Shown: positions 1-7,755 of the stretch, piece after piece | Position numbering within the stretch: the stretch's first letter is position 1 | Layout of the letters: each line of letters begins with the position of its first letter | Source: Thermococci archaeon | Lineage (GTDB): Archaea; Methanobacteriota_B; Thermococci; Thermococcales; Thermococcaceae | Assembly: GCA_003660485.1 (NCBI GenBank) | Contig: QMUI01000034.1 | Coordinates: forward strand, 1 to 7,755 | Direction: 5' to 3' | Length of the DNA stretch: 7,755 bases | The notes under the pieces: generated by a model | The model's database searches: none | What the model saw: only the letters and a program-made list of their open reading frames with translations | Told to the model about the DNA's origin: nothing | Made by a program: the position numbers and the translations under genes

Positions 1-2164
1 TCTTACCCTCGAAGAACTTTATCGAGCCAGCGTAACTGTGGCCCCCTCCCTCTACTCCAGCATCCGGAAGCTTCTCCTCGAGAACCTTGACGATCTTGTT
101 TAGGTCGAAGTTGTACTTGGCCATTCCGTCACTTGCCCTGACCACGGCAAAGTCTGGGCCGTAAGCTAGCGTCACAATTGGAGAATCCTCCCCGTACTTC
201 TCCTTGAAGTGGTCGTGTATTATTCCTGAGAGTTTCCCTGGGCTTGGATATTCAAACTTTGGAGCGTACATCTCAACGTCTATCGTGTTGAACCTTATGC
301 CGTTGGGCAAAACAACGCTCTTAACGTGCGGCAGGACGGCCTTAAGGACTTTCTCCTGCTTCGCCTTGACCTCTGGGTAGATTGACTCAATAAGCATTCT
401 ATGTCTCTGGAGGTTTCCCGTAACCAGTAGAATCTCCTCGATGATCCCCCTGCCGTCCATGAACTTCCAGTAGAATGCTTCATGATCAATTACCTCCGCA
501 ATCTTCTTCAGGTCCTCCTCGGTTAGCCCTTTCTCCTTGGCGTACTCGAGGTATTGGTAGAACTCTGGGGCTTTACTTCTGTCACCAGTTCCAGCTATAG
601 CTGGGAGGTGCTTTATCCTGTCCTCAACCTCCGGGTTTATGAATCTGGCAACTTCAGTAGCAAGCATTCCTGCAGTTAGCTCGTAATAACCCCTCTTGAC
701 ATGGTGCGGATTGACGTGAACGTCAACGTACTCGTCAACCGCTGCTTTATCCTCGCTTACCCAGTCCCTGGGGTCGTGGTGGTCAATAACCACTATCTTA
801 ACCCCATAGGCTTTAAGTCTCTTGTAGGCTGGGATGTCCTCGCTCGTTCCTCCGTTGTCGACTATAACTATAAGGGGTAGCTCATCCCCGAACCTCATGT
901 GATCCTCCATCATGAAGATTATGTCCTTTAGGACGTCTTCAAGCTCGTAGAATGGGGCCCTTGAAGGCCTTCTCTTGAAGAGGTGCCACCTTGCATCTGG
1001 ATCTGGAGCAACTTTTTCGATTAGCGGAACTATGGCAGTTTCGAGGGCAACTCCGGCTGTATAGCCATCAGTATCCGCGTGATGCCTCAGTATTATTGGC
1101 CTTCCCTCGAAGATAGCTCTCCTTATCATGAAGGCTGCCTGCATAATTTTAGGCTTAAGAGCCTCGAGAACTTCGCTCTTAACCAAGAAGCCAACATCTT
1201 CAGGCTTAGCTTTCCTGTCAAGCTCTTCCTCTATCCTCTTCTTGACTTCAGCGGCCTCTGGTCCCCATAATCTATACATGTCAATGATTTCAACTTGGAT
1301 TTTCCCCGCGTGGAATGAAACCTTTCCGATGACCTCAACTATATCTCCAACGTTTATGTTTGGATACGCTCTAACTCCTGGAGCTTCAAATGCTGCTGCC
1401 CAAGTGATTCCCGTTCCATCCGTTAAGGTGAAGACCGTTGGACCACCGGTAACTTGAACCTGCGTAACCTTGCCCCTAATCTTCACCGTCTTGCCGGCCA
1501 GCTCCTCCCTAAGCTCACCAATTGGTGTCACTGGAAGCTCTTTCTTTACTTGAACTTCCCTGTACTTCGTTAGAGGTGCCTCAAGGAAGTCTATCTCCTT
1601 CCTATCTGGCCTGACGTCCAATACTTGGACTATTATTTCCCGCCCAGGGATGTACTGCTTCTTGCCCAGGAGATCCTTCTTCTTTATTAGTCCGAGAACG
1701 TGCTTGTTCAACCTCACGAAAACTCCAAATCTTTCAACCCTGTCAATCACTCCTTTGTAATAACTACCTATTTCAACATCCTCATAATCGCAGGCATTGT
1801 CCAGAACGTACACAACCTTAAACTTCCTCTCGCACTCAGGGCAGACCCAAGTTGTCTCCATCCCTGGTTCCCAGGGCCCCTTTACTCGCCCACAGATATC
1901 GCATACTAGAACTTTCCCAGTTCCACCACAGGTTGGGCACGTATCATAGACGGGAACTACGCCTTTACCGTGGCACTCTGGACAGGGAATTTCATCTACT
2001 TCCTCGTCAACCCCAATGTTCTGAAGGTTCCTGTACCCCTTCAGGTGCTCGCTTAAGTTGAAATCAGCAGGAACGTACCCCCACCCACCACAGACGGGAC
2101 ATTCCTTCTCACCAACTTTTACTTTACCCGTACCGTGACACTCGGGACAATCCCTGACAGCCAT
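1..2164 (-). CDS. han: Hef-associated nuclease HAN, DHH-family 3'-exonuclease (3' end cut by window edge)
   Basis: Single-strand-specific nuclease thought to work with the fork helicase/nuclease Hef in repair of stalled replication forks. The P. furiosus homologue is reported, from memory of the literature, as a Mn-dependent 3'-exonuclease on ssDNA and ssRNA with a trimeric DHH domain. The visible 721 residues show the family's full domain order. A DnaJ-type zinc finger covers 6-83, with four CxxCxGxG units starting at C6, C22, C61 and C76, followed by CxxC pairs at 88/91 and 108/111. An S1 domain lies at about 131-195, an OB fold at about 222-298, and the DHH phosphoesterase domain starts near 355. 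Metal-binding motifs are intact: RHHADTDG (360-367), VDNG (435-438), DHH (461-463) and GTGD (525-528). The DHHA1 motif GGGH (706-709) lies just before the window edge, so only the C-terminal tail is missing. The ATG at 2164 is chosen over the ATG at 2170, which overlaps the SD. It lies 65 nt downstream of trmG10 on the same strand. Confidence 0.93.
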   Translation of the reverse strand, partial: MAVRDCPECHGTGKVKVGEKECPVCGGWGYVPADFNLSEHLKGYRNLQNIGVDEEVDEIPCPECHGKGVVPVYDTCPTCGGTGKVLVCDICGRVKGPWEPGMETTWVCPECERKFKVVYVLDNACDYEDVEIGSYYKGVIDRVERFGVFVRLNKHVLGLIKKKDLLGKKQYIPGREIIVQVLDVRPDRKEIDFLEAPLTKYREVQVKKELPVTPIGELREELAGKTVKIRGKVTQVQVTGGPTVFTLTDGTGITWAAAFEAPGVRAYPNINVGDIVEVIGKVSFHAGKIQVEIIDMYRLWGPEAAEVKKRIEEELDRKAKPEDVGFLVKSEVLEALKPKIMQAAFMIRRAIFEGRPIILRHHADTDGYTAGVALETAIVPLIEKVAPDPDARWHLFKRRPSRAPFYELEDVLKDIIFMMEDHMRFGDELPLIVIVDNGGTSEDIPAYKRLKAYGVKIVVIDHHDPRDWVSEDKAAVDEYVDVHVNPHHVKRGYYELTAGMLATEVARFINPEVEDRIKHLPAIAGTGDRSKAPEFYQYLEYAKEKGLTEEDLKKIAEVIDHEAFYWKFMDGRGIIEEILLVTGNLQRHRMLIESIYPEVKAKQEKVLKAVLPHVKSVVLPNGIRFNTIDVEMYAPKFEYPSPGKLSGIIHDHFKEKYGEDSPIVTLAYGPDFAVVRASDGMAKYNFDLNKIVKVLEEKLPDAGVEGGGHSYAGSIKFFEGK

Positions 2165-2178
2165 GAGCATCACCTCCT
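2165..2178 (-). promoter_or_regulatory. Strong ribosome binding site of han that decides its start
   Basis: The minus strand reads AAGGAGGTGATGCTC directly before the ATG at 2164, a near-perfect complement to the archaeal 16S rRNA 3' end. An earlier in-frame ATG at 2170-2168 lies inside the SD itself and cannot be the main start. The GAGG core ends 8 nt before the chosen ATG, the same spacing as in four other genes of the window. Confidence 0.85.
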
Positions 2179-2212
2179 TAGAACTCTCCCGCTACTCCTC
2201 ATGGGGCCAAGT

Positions 2213-2227
2213 TCTTATTTTAAGTTT
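2213..2227 (-). promoter_or_regulatory. Putative TATA box and BRE for han
   Basis: The minus strand reads GAAAACTTAAAATAAG, an A-rich BRE-like stretch followed by a TATA-like element, just after the trmG10 stop codon. A TATA centre near 2218 predicts transcription starting near 2192 and a leader of about 28 nt carrying the SD. I infer that han can be transcribed on its own as well as by read-through from trmG10. There is no oligo-T run between the two genes to separate them. Confidence 0.45.
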
Positions 2228-2229
2228 TC

Positions 2230-3216
2230 TTATACCTTCATCACGTAGAAGTACCTTGAGAGGGAAGAGTGAACCCTCTGATAGAATCGTTCGAGGACTT
2301 TAAATCCTATTGACTCTGCAACTTCAACTGCATTGAAATCAGCAGGAAATGCTATGCTTAAGTAGCCCTCAAGGACTTCATACATGCTTTCCAAAGCCCT
2401 TTTGTATAGCTCGTCTCTGTCCATTGGCAGTGTAGTTGATGTTCCATAAGGAGGATCTGTGGCTATGGCCTCGAAGGTCTTCCCTGGGAATGCTTCCCTT
2501 ATTCTTGTTGCATCTCCAACTTTGACCACGTAATCTTTGACTCCATAGTACTCAAGGTTTATCTTTGCTCCTTCAACCATGTCCTCCCTTATGTCTATTC
2601 CATACACCTTAAGACCCATTAAGCCGGCCTCTATCAACATTCCTCCTGTTCCCATGAAAGGATCAAGTACCTCTCTTGTGGCCCTTGTTAAGTTTACCAT
2701 CGCCCTAGCTATCCTGGGAGGTAGAGCTATTGGCCTCGAGAATGGCCTCTTGTCGGCTTTTCTTCCCTCGAATTCCTTTCCCTTGAACTCCCTAACTCTC
2801 ACTCCAAGCCAGAGTTTCTCTCCACAGTATATCCTTACTAGGGTATCTGGCCTAGATAAATTAACTTTAAATCCCTGAGAGTGTATTATTGCCCCAATTT
2901 TTTTGTCTATATTTTCTACCTCATATGAACAATTTAGCATTCTCTCCTTTCTTACTGCAAAGGTTCCTGAGATTAATTTTTTCCACTCTATACCTTTCGA
3001 GTACTCTATGAGATCATCTATTGACTCGAAAGATCCTATCAGAACTCCATACTCGTGAGCTAGGCCGAGCCTATTTAGAACGTTAATATCCTCGACTTTA
3101 CCATATACTAATAGGTAATCTGACCCCAAAATCTTTCCATATCCAAGTTCAGCTAGAGCCTGAACCTCAGCTTTTGCCATTTCTGGAATTATTCCCAGGA
3201 TTTCTACATAGAACAT
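2230..3216 (-). CDS. trmG10: tRNA (guanine(10)-N2)-dimethyltransferase TrmG10
   Basis: S-adenosylmethionine-dependent enzyme that makes m2G and m2,2G at position 10 of tRNA. It is the archaeal Trm11-type enzyme, characterised in Pyrococcus abyssi. The complete 328-residue protein matches the family's usual length. A THUMP RNA-binding domain occupies roughly residues 45-145. The Rossmann-fold methyltransferase domain follows, with the pre-motif region KRPFSRPIALPPRIARAM (156-173), the SAM loop DPFMGTGG (185-192), the acidic SAM-ribose residue D208 in YGIDI, and GDA at 234-236. The catalytic motif TDPPYG (253-258) is of the amino-methyltransferase type acting on exocyclic nitrogens. The first ATG is used because the N-terminal strand FYVEILGIIPEM is typical of the family. 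No SD precedes it; a T-rich TATA-like element lies 27 nt upstream, suggesting a leaderless mRNA. It sits 30 nt downstream of the TasA-like gene and 65 nt upstream of han on the same strand. Confidence 0.93.
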   Translation of the reverse strand: MFYVEILGIIPEMAKAEVQALAELGYGKILGSDYLLVYGKVEDINVLNRLGLAHEYGVLIGSFESIDDLIEYSKGIEWKKLISGTFAVRKERMLNCSYEVENIDKKIGAIIHSQGFKVNLSRPDTLVRIYCGEKLWLGVRVREFKGKEFEGRKADKRPFSRPIALPPRIARAMVNLTRATREVLDPFMGTGGMLIEAGLMGLKVYGIDIREDMVEGAKINLEYYGVKDYVVKVGDATRIREAFPGKTFEAIATDPPYGTSTTLPMDRDELYKRALESMYEVLEGYLSIAFPADFNAVEVAESIGFKVLERFYQRVHSSLSRYFYVMKV

Positions 3217-3238
3217 CAGGATAAGAAAAGGGAAGGAA

Positions 3239-3247
3239 GTTAAAAAT
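3239..3247 (-). promoter_or_regulatory. Possible TATA element for leaderless trmG10 mRNA (or oligo-T terminator of upstream gene)
   Basis: The minus strand reads ATTTTTAAC, centred about 27 nt before the trmG10 ATG. This is the distance expected if transcription begins at the start codon, which fits the absence of an SD. The same T5 run lies right after the stop codon of the TasA-like gene and could instead act as a weak archaeal oligo-T terminator. Both roles are inferred. Confidence 0.35.
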
Positions 3248-3825
3248 CATTGGGTAGCAATTATCTTCATCATAACCTCGGTACTGTCCGTCATGCATTC
3301 ATTGCCTGCATCTTCGGCAAGTTTCATTGTTATTTTTACTTCAAGAGTCTCTTCGCTTTCTAGGTTTCCAGTGAACAGCTTTATTTCCTTGCCCACGAGG
3401 TCTGAAAGTTTTGTTGGAGAATTAAGGACATTTTTTGAGTTTACAGTTATTTTTTCTACAATTATGCACGAGCTTAGTTCCCCCTTTTCAGGTGTCAGGT
3501 CATAGGGCTTTTCAGCTGGAGATACTTCATCTTCGATGTCTCTAACGAAGATAAGAAGAGATATATTTCCGATTGGTACGTCTCCATAATTCTTGATGAA
3601 AAACGATATATTCCTAGTGTCGCCGGGTTTTAGGTCTTCTATTTTGAATACTCGTAACTCATCATAAAACCTTGAGTTGTCTTTACTTATTCTTATGTCA
3701 AATTCCCCCGTTGAAACTATGTTCCCTTCAGACCTAGAAACATCCCTAAATTCTCCCATGGCTTTTCCTAGGGTTACTGCTGCTACTGCAATTGTTAGTA
3801 ATATCAATAATGCTAGTTTCCTCAT
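3247..3825 (-). CDS. TasA/camelysin-like secreted protein with SipW-type signal peptide
   Basis: A predicted exported surface or matrix protein of 192 residues. Residues 1-22 are a SipW-dependent-type signal: MRK, a hydrophobic stretch, then LGKAMGEFRDVSRSEGNIVSTGEFDIRIS, which matches the pattern T(F/W)A-x-F-x-D...(S/T)G-x-(F/L)-D-(L/I) of TasA and camelysin. Confidence 0.
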   Translation of the reverse strand: MRKLALLILLTIAVAAVTLGKAMGEFRDVSRSEGNIVSTGEFDIRISKDNSRFYDELRVFKIEDLKPGDTRNISFFIKNYGDVPIGNISLLIFVRDIEDEVSPAEKPYDLTPEKGELSSCIIVEKITVNSKNVLNSPTKLSDLVGKEIKLFTGNLESEETLEVKITMKLAEDAGNECMTDSTEVMMKIIATQ

Positions 3826-6800
3826 CTTTACCACCTTTAACTTTTGTCCTTTATTTTTAGTTCATGTTAAATATAAAAGTTACCATCAAAAATCAAAAGG
3901 TATGATAACATCGACAAAGTTTTAAAGAAGGATTTTCGACAGAATTGAGGTGGTAACGTTGAAAGCCTTAATAATGGCAGGGGGATACGCCACAAGGTTG
4001 TGGCCAATAACAAAGAACAGACCAAAGCCCCTCCTTCCGATTGGTAACAAAACGATAATTGAACACATTCTTGAAAAAGTTAGTGACCTCGGAATCCCCA
4101 CATACATATCAACAAATAAATTTTTTGAGAAGCACTTCAAGAAACTCGCAGAGAAGTATGAGGTAGAGTTGATAGTAGAGGATACATACAGTGAAGAGGA
4201 AAAACTTGGGACTATTGGTGCAATAAAAAATGCAATAGATATCCTTGGGGAGGATGATTATCTCATAATAGCCGGGGATAACGTCTTCTCGCTCTCATTA
4301 GTGGATTTCGTTAAGAGATTTAACGATATTAAAAAAACGTTAATAGCCGTATATGATGTTGGAGATCTTGAGCTAGCGAAGAGGTACGGGGTTGTGATAC
4401 TTGAGGGTGATAGGGTAGTTTACTTTGAGGAGAAACCCCCCGAAGCAAAGACTAGTTTGATTAGCACGGGGATATATGCCCTACCAAAGGACATCATAAA
4501 GCTTGTTTCTGAGTACCTAAAGAATGGGAATAAAGATGCTCCAGGCTACTTCATTCAGTGGCTCCTTGAGAAAGGCATTGAGGTGTACGCATACAAGTTC
4601 AGTGAGTATTGGTACGATATAGGATCCGCCGATAGCTACCTAGAGGCCCTAAAGATGTTCTTGAAGGAAAGTGAAATAGAGGAAATACAAATAAGTCCCT
4701 ACGCCAAGATAATTCCTCCCGTTATAATTAAGAAGGGAGCTAAGATACTTGGAAGGTCAATTATAGGGCCCTATGCTTATATCGACGAGGAATGTGTAAT
4801 AGAAAATTCTGATGTGAGTGATTCAATAATCTTCAAGAAAACTGTAATAAGAAACTCAACGATATGGCGTTCAATAATAGATGAAAAATGTGAGATAAGG
4901 AACTTAGAACTAAGAAAGAGCTTAGTAGGGGGTCATGCAAAAATACAGAGAGGTGACTAATGCTCAAGCTTTACCCTTAACTCCTCCGCGAACCAATTGA
5001 CCCTCTGTGGGAATGGGATCTCGATACCCTCCCTATCCAATGCTTCTTTTATCCTTTGTAGGATCTGTGTTCTCACGTCAAACCATTTTTCACTTGGGGC
5101 CCAGGCCCTCACTGCTATATTAACGCTACTGTCTCCAAGTTCATTAATGAAGATTGAAGGTTCTGGTTCAGCGAGCACGTAGGGGATTTCCTCGAGAGTT
5201 TCCCTTATCACTTTTATTGCCCTCTCGACGTCCTCTTTATATGCTATACCCACTATAACGTCAACTCTTCTGGCAGGATACTTTGCAAGGTTCTTTATCT
5301 CGCTATTAAAGAGCTTCTCATTTGGAATCCTAACGAGTAGACCGTCCCATGTCCTAATTCTTGTTGAAAGGATCCTTATATCGTGGACTATTCCAGAGTA
5401 CCCTCCAACTTCAACTGGATCTCCTATCTTTAGGGGCTTGTCAAAGTACATAAATATCCCCGAGATAAAGTTGGCAATTACCGTCTGAGCCGAAAAACCG
5501 AGAACTATACCCGTAATTCCAGCGGCGGCAATTATCGTTGTTAGCTTACCGCTGAAGCCCGCAATGTTTAATGCCAAGAAAAATCCTACTGTGACTAGAG
5601 CGTAGTAGAATACCTTTGCCTTTATCTGGGCTTCCGCACCTTCCTTTATAAGCCAGTAGTCTTGAACTTTCTTCCCTATCAGATAGGAAATGTAGAATAG
5701 GAGGAAACCCGCGATTACTCTACTTAACTTGCTTCCAAAGACCATTATATCGAACAGTCCCAATGTGTCAAAAGCCGAGAGCAGGGAGCCAATTATAATG
5801 AAGTTCCTCAAGAGTTTCGCCGTGTCTTCGTTTAATATCCAAACATATTTCGTGCTTTTTGAGAGGTTTAATATCCATCTGTAAAGCACCTCAGCTAAGA
5901 TCAGACCTATAACGATACTTGCCATCGCGCTAAAGAGAGAATCCGTGGTAAGTGAGACACCTTTAATAAGTTCAAGTGTCGCATTTTTGATCATCGTTAT
6001 CACCATCTCATCTTAAATGATAACTTCTTTAGCTCGCCGACCACGGAGAGTCCATCCATTGGGGGTTCCCCAGTGTTTATGGCTTCAATGCCCTTATCAA
6101 CTATTACCTCCACCAGGGGATAGAAGGCCCTGTCCTTGGTATAGTACATAACATCTAACAGGGGAAACACTATTCTGTCAACTTTTCCCCAAGACGTTCC
6201 CTTATTGATTATCCTAACTTTAAGAACTCCAATTCCATTTGGCTTCTCTTGGAGGCTTCCTCTTGAATACCTCACGATAACTCCTCTCTCGAGGGTTCCA
6301 TAAAGGGCATACTTTTCCCTACCTAGCGAAAATCTATCAACTTCGACTTCCCCTGCTCTTACCGAAACTTCAACGGGAACTGTGAGAAATCCCTCAACTC
6401 TACTTCCTGGGGCTATGACTATTTCCTCCTCCAGCCTAACCATCATAAGCTTCACTCCATACCCCTTAGCCGGTGCTGGTAATATTTGAAGGATATCCCC
6501 GATTATTTTCTTTCTCACGTTTCCCCTGAGATACTCAAACCACTCCCCGGTTTTCTTTATATTTATTATCTGATCCCCTATTGAAATACTCCCCTGAGCC
6601 AGTTTGATTTTTCCAAACATCAAAATACCCTCTACAACCTCCGTTAAAAATATAATGCAGTAAATAAATTAATAAGCGTGTGGGTCGATGTACTGACTTA
6701 TCCCTCTACGTCGCCTCCAAAGTTTCCAAAATTTAGGAGAGCCACTTTTAGGTTAGACGGGAAGAAGCTGATATTTAATCTAAGACCTATGGGAGAACTG

Positions 6801-7755
6801 GCGTTCAACTTGGACGACATCGAGGACGTCTGCGGAGTAGTGCTGACACTTTTTAAGCCACCGAGGAGAGGAATCAAATTAACGTTATCTTGGGGGCAGG
6901 AAGTTATAGTTTCAGTTGGTAGAAATCCCCTAATTTATGATAAAAGGGGTATATACAAATTGCTCCGTTTAATTTTCTCTCCACTTATAGAGGGGGCCGT
7001 AGTAGAGGTTAATGGGAAAGTTGGTATCTTAAAAATAATCGACAATCAGGTTGCTCTAGTTACCCAAGGGAACGTTATCCCAGTAAAACCGAATGAGATT
7101 AGAGGAGAAGTTGGAGAAAAAGTTAGGAAATTCTTAACCCTTCTTAAGTTTCTTTCCAAGGAGGACAAGGAGAAGCAATAGTCCTGGTCCGCAGATAGAT
7201 TTTGGTATTATTTCGTCTTCCTTAAAGACCATAAATATGTTGCTTCCGGTTCCAACTACCACAAATTTATCTCTCGATGAGATGCTCCTCACGTACCCTG
7301 TTGGTATCTCCTTCAGTATCTTTCCATCCTTTGGGTCAATAACGTACAGTGTCCCAACGCTGTAGACGGTTCCATTCTTTGTTTTAAACTCCCCACTTCC
7401 AGCGAGCAACTTCCCCCTATAAAGGGTTAAAGCCTTTACCCTATACGGTAATTCTAATTCCCACCGTACCTTACGCTTCCTTAAATCAATGGCGGCAACG
7501 CCTTTATATCCTCCAACGTAGGCAGTATCACCGTTGACTAGGATGTCTTCGACGTAGAACAGGGTTTCATTCCATAATATGTTCCCGTTATAGTCTACCA
7601 GGAGAACATGTCCAGTTCCATTATAACCCGTTCCAACTACCGCATCCCCCCTCCAGACCTCTAGGTCTCTCACCCATTCTCCAAGTTCGACTTGCCATAA
7701 GATCTTCCCCTCTGGACTAACTCCATAAAGCCTTCCAAATTTAAGCTTGCCTGCA

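Overview
The window reads as a stretch of hyperthermophilic euryarchaeal chromosome, most likely from the Thermococcales and probably Pyrococcus. The support is a Hef-associated nuclease (HAN) with its full archaeal domain order, an archaeal THUMP-type tRNA G10 methyltransferase, and a beta-propeller protein ending in the CGP-CTERM tail known from Thermococcus and Pyrococcus. Archaeal TATA boxes and GGAGGTGAT-type ribosome binding sites agree with this. The species is inference. There are eight genes, two of them cut by the window edges, and almost no spacer DNA. I see no rRNA, tRNA, CRISPR array, insertion sequence or attachment site.

Left block (1-3825, all on the minus strand). In transcription order this holds a small secreted TasA/camelysin-like protein with a SipW-type signal peptide, the tRNA guanine-10 N2-methyltransferase TrmG10, and HAN, which runs off the left edge. 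HAN and TrmG10 are nucleic-acid maintenance and modification enzymes. The TasA-like gene is unrelated in function and is probably just upstream by position.

Middle (3826-6620). A divergent promoter region separates the TasA-like gene from a rightward sugar-phosphate nucleotidyltransferase that has a C-terminal left-handed beta-helix. That gene meets, stop codon on stop codon, a leftward pair: a DUF432-like protein followed by an MscS-type mechanosensitive channel. The pair is almost certainly one transcript.

Right end (6621-7755). A compact divergent promoter feeds the DUF432-mscS operon leftward and an unrecognised 167-residue protein rightward. The latter appears to be translated from a leaderless mRNA. 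Its last 16 codons are exactly antisense, codon for codon, to the membrane anchor of a leftward PQQ-type beta-propeller surface protein that continues past the right edge.

Starts. Five genes have an SD core ending exactly 8 nt before the start codon. This geometry moves several starts downstream of the longest possible ORF. The two complete genes without an SD each have a TATA-like element 27-28 nt upstream, which suggests leaderless transcripts. The strongest leads are the TasA-like secreted protein, the uncharacterised partner of MscS, the orphan 167-residue protein, and the antisense-encoded surface anchor.
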